Positions 1 to 6,680 of a DNA stretch of 42,346 bases are shown here, piece after piece. The notes under the pieces are model-generated. The model ran no database searches, was not told the origin of the DNA, and saw only the letters and a list, made by a program, of their open reading frames with translations. This stretch comes from an uncultured Sulfolobales archaeon (GTDB lineage: Archaea > Thermoproteota > Thermoprotei_A > Sulfolobales > NBVN01): contig CALKCU010000017.1 of the NCBI GenBank assembly GCA_938083005.1, positions 1 through 42,346 on the forward strand, given 5' to 3'. Position numbers and translations under genes: made by a program. Every line of letters starts with the position of its first letter. The stretch's first letter is position 1.

Positions 1-49
1 GTGCTACGGGTACCGTCAGGTACTGCTGGGAGGAGCTCTCTTCGCATGC

Positions 50-2395
50 TTAGCGCTCAGCCCGGTCCATGTACACCAGAGAGTACACCTGCCCCAGTGC
101 TATACCTCCGTCGTTCGGAGGCACCTGGCTCGGCAGCACCAGGACGAAGCTTTCTCTCTCGAGCTCGTCTCTGATCCCTCTGACGATGACCGAATTGACT
201 ACAGCCCCGCCCCCGGCCGGGATCAGCCTGCTAACCCTCCTCCCCCTAGCGGCCGCGAGTATCGCCCTCCCGATCGCTCTCCCCATGGTGTACTGAAACG
301 TATACGCTACGTCCTTCAGGGGCTTGCCCTCCTCTCTGAGCTCGAGAACCCTCTTCAGTAGCGGGATGGGGTCTATCTCGACGAGCTCCCCCGCATGTAC
401 CATTTCGTCGACAATCTCACCGGGGAGGAGCGAGGAGCCGTTAAGCGATGCCTCTTCGAGCCTGATCGCCGGGCTCCCCTCATACTCACGGTTGGTCGCC
501 AGACCGAGTAGGACCGACACAGCGTCCAGGAGCCTTCCGAGGCTAGACGAGTATACCCAGCGCCTCCTCAGGCTACTCAAGAGGACCTCCAGCTCCAGCC
601 TGCCTCCCGGGAGCGCTTTGAGGAGGCCGTACCTCTCGTAGAGCTCTATGAGCTCCTCGTAGCTCAGAACGCTGGACAGGTAGGAGGCCAGTACTCGCGC
701 CGGGTACTCCACGTCGCGGTCACTCCCGCTCAGCTTTACGTAGGACAGCCTCCCGAGCCTCCTATAGCCGCTCCTTGAGACGTTCATCACCTCGCACCCC
801 CACACAGCACCGTCGTCGCCATAGCCCACGCCGTCCGCGGCTATCCCGATATACGACTCCCCGAGCATGCTCCTGTCGGCCATGATGCTCAGCACGTGAG
901 CCACGTGGTGCTGGACCTCCACGATCCTACCAGACGCTCTCCCCATCTCCATCCCCACAGCGCGTGACACGTACCTGGGATGCTTGTCAACCACGTACGT
1001 AGATTTCGCTAGGTCCACGCTATAGGTCCCAGCGAAGAACTTCAGGTACTTGACGAGCTCGCCGATGGTGTCTCCGTTGCCCAGTTCTCCGATGTACTGC
1101 GTCAGCACCACCTTGTCCTCGAACGCGATAGCGGGGGAGCTAATGATATCGGCCCCCATGGCCACGACGTCCGCCTCCAGCTTAAACGGGATCCTGATCC
1201 AGCGCGGAGCATAGCCCCTGGCCCTCCTGAGTAGTACCGGGCTACCGTCGGTGAACCTAACGACGCTGTCGTCCACTCTATTGACTATGGTCCTGTTGTG
1301 GGTCAGAACGAAGTCTACCAGCTTGCTCAGCCTGCTCCTAGCGCACTCCTCGTCGTAGCACATCGGCTCGTCCGTCACGTTGCCGCTAGTCATCACCGAG
1401 AACCCGTCCCTAGCCTCCTCGAGAAAGAGGTAGTGGAGGGCCGTGTAGGGGAGGAAGATGCCCTCGTGTGCCATGCCCGGTGATACCAGCCTCGACACCG
1501 GGGAGTCCTCCCTCTTCGGCAGTAGCACTATAGGCCTCTGGGGGGACGTCAGAAGCCTCCTGGAGGGCTCGCTGAGCACCACCAGCCTCCCCGCGGTCTT
1601 CAGGTCCAGGGCCATCACCGCGAAAGGCTTGGTCGGCCTCCTCTTCCTCAGTCTGAGCCTAAGGACCACATCGTCGTCGGTGGCCGAGCAGGCTATGTGA
1701 TACCCGCCCACTCCCTTGATCCCAACGATGTGCCCCTCGTTTACGAGTCTGGCTGCCTCGCTGATCGCGTTCTTCGCCTCGACGGGCTCCCACTCGCGCG
1801 TGTACAGGCGTACCTCGGGTCCGCAGGTAGGGCAGGAGATGCCCTGAGCGTGGTATCTCCTCCTGTTCCCCGGGTCTGCGTACTCACCGAGGCATTCGGG
1901 GCACAGGGGGAAGTCCCTCATGGCCGTCCTCTCCCTATCGTAGGGGACGCCATACATCATTGAGAACCTCGGTCCGCACCACACGCACGAGTTGAATGGG
2001 TAGGCGTGCCTCCTGTCACCGGGATCGAGGACCTCCCTGAGGCACTCGTCGCATATGCTGAAGTCCGGCGGGATCATCGAGCGCAGGTAGAGGGTCCTCC
2101 CCGACTTCTCTATCCTGAACTCGCTGTATCCAGCGGTGTGGCTCTCCTCTACGACCACGTGCTCTACCTCGGCTGGCTCCGGGACCTCCAGCAGCAGCTT
2201 GTAGAGGAACGTCAGGACTCCGCGCTCGTCCCCCTCGATGAGGACCTCCACCTCCGATCCGCCCACGTTCCTGACGTAGCCACGCAGCCCCAGGGACCTA
2301 GCCAGGGCATCCACGTAGGGTCTGAAGCCGACTCCCTGGACCAGCCCGCTCACGAAGACCTTCAACGCCAGCATCCTAGCACTCTCCGCGACCAT
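50..2395 (-). CDS. hypF: Carbamoyltransferase HypF (NiFe hydrogenase maturation)
   Basis: HypF uses carbamoyl phosphate and ATP to carbamoylate the C-terminal cysteine of HypE, the first step in making the cyanide ligands of the NiFe hydrogenase centre; it is cytosolic. At 781 residues the protein has the full family length and domain order. An acylphosphatase domain comes first (VSGLVQGVGFRPYV near residue 15). Two zinc-finger units follow (C115/C118/C137/C140 and C165/C168/C188/C191), then a YrdC-like domain (KGVGGYHIACSA, KRRPTKPFAVM) and a Kae1-like domain with HHVAH near residue 498. The family usually has HHHAH at that site. The first ATG is at 2395; a second in-frame ATG at 2374, preceded by GGAG, is an equally good start. 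It lies 51 bases after a glycosyltransferase on the same strand, probably one transcript. No other hyp or hydrogenase gene is in view. Confidence 0.95.
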   Translation of the reverse strand: MVAESARMLALKVFVSGLVQGVGFRPYVDALARSLGLRGYVRNVGGSEVEVLIEGDERGVLTFLYKLLLEVPEPAEVEHVVVEESHTAGYSEFRIEKSGRTLYLRSMIPPDFSICDECLREVLDPGDRRHAYPFNSCVWCGPRFSMMYGVPYDRERTAMRDFPLCPECLGEYADPGNRRRYHAQGISCPTCGPEVRLYTREWEPVEAKNAISEAARLVNEGHIVGIKGVGGYHIACSATDDDVVLRLRLRKRRPTKPFAVMALDLKTAGRLVVLSEPSRRLLTSPQRPIVLLPKREDSPVSRLVSPGMAHEGIFLPYTALHYLFLEEARDGFSVMTSGNVTDEPMCYDEECARSRLSKLVDFVLTHNRTIVNRVDDSVVRFTDGSPVLLRRARGYAPRWIRIPFKLEADVVAMGADIISSPAIAFEDKVVLTQYIGELGNGDTIGELVKYLKFFAGTYSVDLAKSTYVVDKHPRYVSRAVGMEMGRASGRIVEVQHHVAHVLSIMADRSMLGESYIGIAADGVGYGDDGAVWGCEVMNVSRSGYRRLGRLSYVKLSGSDRDVEYPARVLASYLSSVLSYEELIELYERYGLLKALPGGRLELEVLLSSLRRRWVYSSSLGRLLDAVSVLLGLATNREYEGSPAIRLEEASLNGSSLLPGEIVDEMVHAGELVEIDPIPLLKRVLELREEGKPLKDVAYTFQYTMGRAIGRAILAAARGRRVSRLIPAGGGAVVNSVIVRGIRDELERESFVLVLPSQVPPNDGGIALGQVYSLVYMDRAER

Positions 2396-2446
2396 CCCCG
2401 CTCCACGCTACGCGGTCTATTCGCCCTCCGTAACCTAGACCGCAGG

Positions 2447-3547
2447 TTAAGAGCTCGGTCCTCCAAAGCTGCGGTTCTCCACCCATCCCCTCCAGACGAG
2501 CCACCTGCTCAGTGCGTAATTGAGGATGAATCCTACTGCTATGCCGGTCAGCTGGGAGAGGACCCTTCCTACCCCGTAGCCGTAGTAGAGCAGGTTCGAT
2601 ACCGTGAGCTGCGACACGAAGTGAGCGACCACGGTTCCGTGGAACCCCGCAAGCCTCCCGAGCACTCCTCCGCGGAGTGCGGACTTGAACGTCCACAGCT
2701 CGTGGAGGAAGAAGTTGAAGAGAGTCGAGGTCTCGAACGCTATCGGCACGGTGATCCAGTGCTCTAGCCCCAGGAGGTAGCCGAGAGCGTAGACCGTCGC
2801 CAGATTCACCAAAGTCCCCAGGCTTCCAACTACGGCGAACCTCACGGCCGTGTGGGCCAGGTCCAGCACGTGCAGCACGTAGCTGAACACTTCCCCGGCT
2901 CCCAGCTTCGACTCGCCCCAGGTTCTGGCCCTGAACTCTATCGGGTACTCGCAAACCCTGCTGTAGCGCCCCCTGACCAGGATCTCGAGCAGTACCTTGA
3001 ACCCCCTCGGGCTAAGCGGAACGCCCTCTGCTACACTCCTCCTGAGCACGAAGTAGCCGGACATCGTGTCCTTGACCCTCCTGGTCCTCGGCAGCAGGAT
3101 CTTGGCTACTAGGTCGGCGGCCCTCGAGACGATTCTTCTGGTCGGGGACCAGCCTCGAGAGGATCCGCCCTCCACGTATCTGGAGCCTACGACTACGTCA
3201 CACCCCTCCTCGATCCTCTTCAGCATCTCGGGCAGCGCCTCGGGTGGGTGCTGAAGGTCGGCGTCCATCACGGCCAGGATCGAGCCTCTGGCCACTCTCA
3301 TTCCGTCGAGGACCGCTGACGCGAGCCCCAGCTTCCCGGGCCTAACCACCAGCCTGACGTTGTAGGTCTGGGAGAGAGCCCTCACCGCGTCGGCGGTGCC
3401 GTCGGGCGAGCTGTCGTCTACGACCACGACCTCGTAGGGGATCCCCCTCTCAGTCATAACCTTGTGGAGTATCCTTATGAGGCGCGTTACGTTTTCCCTC
3501 TCGTTGTAAGTGGGGATCACTATGCTAACGTCGACTTCGGATGGCAC
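2447..3547 (-). CDS. Dolichol-phosphate mannosyltransferase-like GT2 with GtrA membrane domain
   Basis: This is a fusion of a family 2 glycosyltransferase (about residues 7-225) and a C-terminal GtrA-type membrane domain with about four hydrophobic segments (235-355). The catalytic half shows the GT-A nucleotide-binding start SIVIPTYNERENV, VVDDSSPDGT at 42-51 and the metal-binding DADLQHPPE from residue 95. By family, such proteins move a sugar from a nucleotide donor to dolichyl phosphate at the cytoplasmic face, supplying lipid-linked sugars for glycoprotein or lipid glycosylation. The GtrA half may anchor or flip the product. The start is GTG at 3547. The sugar specificity cannot be read from sequence. 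It lies upstream of hypF on the same strand, with no obvious functional link. Confidence 0.88.
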   Translation of the reverse strand: MPSEVDVSIVIPTYNERENVTRLIRILHKVMTERGIPYEVVVVDDSSPDGTADAVRALSQTYNVRLVVRPGKLGLASAVLDGMRVARGSILAVMDADLQHPPEALPEMLKRIEEGCDVVVGSRYVEGGSSRGWSPTRRIVSRAADLVAKILLPRTRRVKDTMSGYFVLRRSVAEGVPLSPRGFKVLLEILVRGRYSRVCEYPIEFRARTWGESKLGAGEVFSYVLHVLDLAHTAVRFAVVGSLGTLVNLATVYALGYLLGLEHWITVPIAFETSTLFNFFLHELWTFKSALRGGVLGRLAGFHGTVVAHFVSQLTVSNLLYYGYGVGRVLSQLTGIAVGFILNYALSRWLVWRGWVENRSFGGPSS

Positions 3548-3820
3548 CCGGCCGCACCCGATCTAGTCGCGGGTTCTAGGTAATAGGTGTTAAGCTAGAA
3601 GAGAGCGTGGTCGTTCTTGCTTAGCTCTTCTCTCCCGCACCAGCAGACCGAGGGCCGGGGCTACCCCGCTTCCTTAGCGACCCCGAGCGACGCAGAGCCA
3701 TACTACCAGCCTCTCCCTGGATGAGGGCCTCCCTCCGCCGGGTTTAGCGACCGCCTGCGATTCCGCGTGTGTAGGCGAAGCGGAGGCTCTCCCGAGCGAA
3801 GGGGGGATCTCAGAATAGTA
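3548..3820. other. Non-coding stretch, possible structured RNA on the minus strand
   Basis: No convincing protein gene is seen between the glycosyltransferase start and the palindromes after the VWA gene. The stretch is GC-rich and contains several short hairpins. The 9-mer TTAGCGACC occurs twice, near 3674 and 3748. A short inverted pair (AGAAGAG / CTCTTCT) lies near 3597-3634. A TATA-like TTTAAATAA on the minus strand near 3830 would give a transcript starting near 3805 and running through this stretch towards the glycosyltransferase. I do not recognise SRP RNA, RNase P RNA or a box C/D sRNA in it. Confidence 0.25.
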
Positions 3821-3844
3821 CGGATCGGTTATTTAAACGATCCG
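3821..3844. repeat. Inverted repeat flanking a TATA-like core
   Basis: CGGATCG (3821-3827) and CGATCCG (3838-3844) form a perfect 7-bp inverted repeat around the AT-rich spacer GTTATTTAAA. The spacer resembles an archaeal TATA box in either direction. It abuts the long palindrome at 3842-3869. It could be a promoter for a minus-strand RNA or a regulator site. Confidence 0.5.
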
Positions 3845-3869
3845 GGCGCCGAGAGCTCTCGGCGCCCGG
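3842..3869. repeat. Perfect 28-bp palindrome without a loop, 3' of the MoxR-VWA operon
   Basis: The half-site CCGGGCGCCGAGAG (3842-3855) is followed directly by its exact reverse complement (3856-3869). It begins 34 bases beyond the VWA stop codon in the direction of transcription. It could fold as a transcript-end hairpin or bind a dimeric protein as DNA. No T-run directly follows, so termination is only inferred. Confidence 0.6.
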
Positions 3870-3902
3870 CAGCGATTCCCCGTCCCCCGCTGTACGCGTC
3901 AG

Positions 3903-5177
3903 CTAAAAGCTGACTATCTGTATTATCTCTTTGTGGGAGAGCTTGATAGCCCTCAAGTACCTGTAGCTTATCCTCCTGAGGTCCCTGTTGTCGCCCATGA
4001 TCATAACAGTGTGGAGGCGGCAGTTGACGTCTCTGAGCCTCTTGCTCAGGGCCGTCGCAGCCACTCTGTCCTCTCCGTCAGTGATCAGCACTATGTCAGA
4101 GACCTCCCTGGTAGCGCCGGCGGATACGTCGTCGCACGCCGATATCACCGCCTTGGTTATGTCCGTCCCGCCACCGCTCTTCACCTTCGCGAGGTACTCC
4201 AGGAGCTTCACGAAATCGCGAGACTTCACTCTCTTGCCCACTTTGACCAAGCCGTGCGGTACGCCGTCGAAAAATCTTAGGTAGAACTCCCGACCATCTC
4301 TCCTGCTCCTCATGAGGAGGGCCAGCAGAGTTGCCTTGGCCCAGACTATTTTCTCTCCCTCCATGCTCCCCGACTTGTCTATGAGTGCGTACACCGGGCC
4401 CAGGAGCTTCGGAAGCACTTTGTCGTAGAGAAGCAGCCTGCCCTCAGAGAGTTTCAGCCTGAAGAGAATCCTGGGCATGGCTATTTCCGAGGGGTGCACT
4501 CTCTCGAGGTCCCCGCCTATCTCAAAACCCCTGACCTCCCCCCTGCTGTACCTCTCGTAGGGTCTAAGCAGTTTCCCCGTTACGTTAGGTATCCTGCTGA
4601 GCAGCTCGAGGATGGCTCTGATGTCGGCGAGCTGGGCCAACCTTATGATCTCCTCGCCTCCTTCCTCCAAGTCGAAGGCGGTTCCGGTGCCCGGCTCGCT
4701 CCCGAAGTCCATCAGCTTCTTCATAGACTTTATAGTCTCCACAGTCTCTGATATCCTCCTGCTCACGAGTTCGGCTAAGCTCTTCACCTCCTCCTCCTCG
4801 ATCTCCTCTCCCTGGTTACCACTCCCGGAAGGCTGCTGAAGCTGCTCGAGGGATCTCTCGAACTCTGCGGCTATCAGTGACGCGGCCAGGATGCTGAGAG
4901 AGGAGTCTCCGATCGTGCTGTACCGGATCCTCGCGAACTCCTCGGAGTCGAGGAGGGTCCTGAAGAAGACGTAGTTCCTGAAGACCTCTCTTGGGACCTC
5001 GTTGGAGTCCTTGAGCAGAGGGTACGGTAGGTACAGAGTATAGTAGCTGTCTATAGAGAAGGCTTGGTCCACGACCTTCGTCTTGCCGAAGATCCTTCTA
5101 ACGAGCTGGAGTATCTTCTCGCCCCTGTAGAGGGCCACCGGGTCTCGATGGTCGACACCCCTGAGAACGCTGGGCAT
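3903..5177 (-). CDS. VWA-domain protein partnered with MoxR ATPase
   Basis: This 424-residue protein ends in a von Willebrand factor A domain. The MIDAS metal site is visible as DKSGS at 267-271, with the later pieces GGGTDITKAV (about 335-344) and DIVLITDGED (about 361-370). The N-terminal half (about 1-250) is helical, contains an acidic linker (EEIEEEEV near 125) and has no domain I recognise. MoxR/VWA pairs act together as AAA+ chaperone systems that insert cofactors or remodel complexes; RavA-ViaA is the best-known relative. It starts at ATG 5177, one base after the MoxR stop, so the two are translationally coupled. The client of this pair is not evident from the neighbours. Its 3' end is followed by a 28-bp perfect palindrome. 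Confidence 0.85.
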   Translation of the reverse strand: MPSVLRGVDHRDPVALYRGEKILQLVRRIFGKTKVVDQAFSIDSYYTLYLPYPLLKDSNEVPREVFRNYVFFRTLLDSEEFARIRYSTIGDSSLSILAASLIAAEFERSLEQLQQPSGSGNQGEEIEEEEVKSLAELVSRRISETVETIKSMKKLMDFGSEPGTGTAFDLEEGGEEIIRLAQLADIRAILELLSRIPNVTGKLLRPYERYSRGEVRGFEIGGDLERVHPSEIAMPRILFRLKLSEGRLLLYDKVLPKLLGPVYALIDKSGSMEGEKIVWAKATLLALLMRSRRDGREFYLRFFDGVPHGLVKVGKRVKSRDFVKLLEYLAKVKSGGGTDITKAVISACDDVSAGATREVSDIVLITDGEDRVAATALSKRLRDVNCRLHTVMIMGDNRDLRRISYRYLRAIKLSHKEIIQIVSF

Positions 5178-5178
5178 T

Positions 5179-6342
5179 CTATGGAAGCCTCCTCCTAATT
5201 ATGGACGCTATCTGCTCTATAAGGTCGAGGACCTCCTCTACTGCCCTCTGGACAGCGCTGTCCTGAGACTCCACGGCCATAGCGGCGACCCTCTCGCGCG
5301 TGAGCTCCACGTCCCTCAGTATCTGTCTGAACCTCTGGTCGATGTACTTGGACTCGACCGCCTGGAGGCCGATGACGTAGTTGAGGAGCTCCTGGAGGTT
5401 GGCCCTTATCTCGCTCAACTCCTTCAGATACCTGTAAGGAGTCTTCAGCTCCTCCGACAGTATAGTGACAACCTTCTCCAGCTCGTCCCAGTCTCTCGGG
5501 ACAACATACTTTAGTGCCAGGAGATCCTGCTCCTGGGCCCTGCTCCTCCCCTCCAGCAGAGCGTTCGACGCTATGACCTTGAGGGCCTTGCCCTTCCTCC
5601 TGTCGGTTATGTGTACCCCCCTGGTTTCGAAGGCAGCGAAGAGCTTGACGAGCTTGTGCTTAACCGGGTCTAGGTCGACCTCGAGCACTGCCTCGTGCAG
5701 CTTCCTCAGCTCCTTCATGTCCATAACTGCCTCCGACTTCCCCGCATTGCCGTAGTACATAGTCCTCTCGAGGACCCACGACTTGTCGAGGAGGTCCCTC
5801 CACAGGTTCTCGGGTACGGGCCTGACGAAGTGCCTCAGCAGAAACCTGTCGTAGAACGCTAGGAGCTCGGACTCCTCCGGGACCTCGTTGCTGGCTCCGA
5901 AGAGGGACCAGAGCGGGACGACCATCTCGCTGTAGCCGTCGTAGAGCACTCTCTCCTGGAGGAGCGTGTTGAGAGCGTTCAGTATGGCCGAGTTGGCCTT
6001 GAATATCTCGTCTAGAAAGGCTATCTCTGCCGAGGGGAGCTTGCCGAAAGTTATCCTGACGTACCTCCCCTCCTCCAGGGCCTTTATGTCTATGGGACCG
6101 AAGAGCTCCGAGGGCTCGGTGAACCTCGTCAGCAGGTAGGAGAAGTAGCGCGCGTTGAGGAGCTCGCTGACCCTCCTTATCATGGCTGACTTAGCCGTGC
6201 CTGGCTCGCCCACTAGCACCGCGTGCTCTCTCGCGAGAAGAGTGAGCACTATCACCCTGCCCTCCTCGTCCCGACCCGTGAATGGCTCCACCAACTTGCT
6301 GAGCAGGGTCGTCAGCTTGTTCAATAGGGTTATCCTCCGCAC
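5179..6342 (-). CDS. MoxR-family AAA+ ATPase
   Basis: This 387-residue MoxR/RavA-type AAA+ ATPase has Walker A GEPGTAKS at residues 45-52, Walker B IAFLDEIF at 107-114 and a family-typical ILNALNTLLQER helix just after it. The C-terminal third is helical. ATP hydrolysis probably drives remodelling of a protein client chosen by the VWA partner encoded immediately downstream. The longest reading starts at GTG 6342, which would be almost leaderless given the TATA box at 6366-6373. An alternative is TTG at 6324, which has GGAGG at 6334-6338 with a 9-base spacing. The family needs only the part from about residue 12, so both starts are possible. Confidence 0.9.
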   Translation of the reverse strand: MRRITLLNKLTTLLSKLVEPFTGRDEEGRVIVLTLLAREHAVLVGEPGTAKSAMIRRVSELLNARYFSYLLTRFTEPSELFGPIDIKALEEGRYVRITFGKLPSAEIAFLDEIFKANSAILNALNTLLQERVLYDGYSEMVVPLWSLFGASNEVPEESELLAFYDRFLLRHFVRPVPENLWRDLLDKSWVLERTMYYGNAGKSEAVMDMKELRKLHEAVLEVDLDPVKHKLVKLFAAFETRGVHITDRRKGKALKVIASNALLEGRSRAQEQDLLALKYVVPRDWDELEKVVTILSEELKTPYRYLKELSEIRANLQELLNYVIGLQAVESKYIDQRFRQILRDVELTRERVAAMAVESQDSAVQRAVEEVLDLIEQIASIIRRRLP

Positions 6343-6365
6343 CCAAGTGTAATGGCTTCTTGACC

Positions 6366-6373
6366 CTTATATA
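6366..6373 (-). promoter_or_regulatory. TATA box of the MoxR-VWA operon
   Basis: TATATAAG on the minus strand is centred about 26 bases upstream of position 6344. That places the transcript start next to the MoxR GTG codon. Confidence 0.6.
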
Positions 6374-6680
6374 CTGAGCGGGCACGGGCTCTTCCCCATG
6401 ATCTAGGACCATCGGCAGGCTCGATAGCTGTCGAGGAGAGCCCATCCCCGCGGGTTCGCTTACCCAAGGAGCCTTGAGCTCTTCCGAGAACGGGTTCTAG
6501 TCCAATCTACCGTCCAGCACGGGCTCAGGATAGCTGAACCCCCTCATCGATGCTCTCCGTCCAGACCCTTCACTTCCACGCGCCGAGAGCGGGCACGAGC
6601 GCCCTCTCAACCCACTAAGTGGTCTAAGTTGGTTTCGCTAGGGGGAGTGATCTGCCTTAAGGAGCTACCCGAGAGGAGCA
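6374..6680. other. Non-coding stretch between polB 3' end and MoxR promoter
   Basis: No convincing gene is seen in these roughly 300 bases. There is a partial tRNA T-arm look-alike (GGTTCTAGTCC at 6493-6503), but its flanks cannot form a T stem and no acceptor stem is present. The rest shows no strong hairpin or repeat. Confidence 0.4.

Noticed and set aside
1-49. Any feature before the hypF stop
   Set aside because: The 49 bases show no start, TATA box or repeat that could be supported.
2006-2767. Long plus-strand open frame of 253 codons opposite hypF and the glycosyltransferase
   Set aside because: It is antisense to two well-supported genes, and its translation has no recognisable domain; GC-rich DNA makes such shadow frames common.
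3548-3902. SRP RNA or RNase P RNA in the gene-free stretch
   Set aside because: The universally conserved sequence blocks of these RNAs, such as GGAAGGGAGCAGC-like or GAGGAAAGUC-like, are not found on either strand.
6493-6503. T-arm-like GGTTCTAGTCC, suggesting a tRNA
   Set aside because: Flanking bases do not form the T stem and no acceptor, D or anticodon arms can be drawn on either strand.
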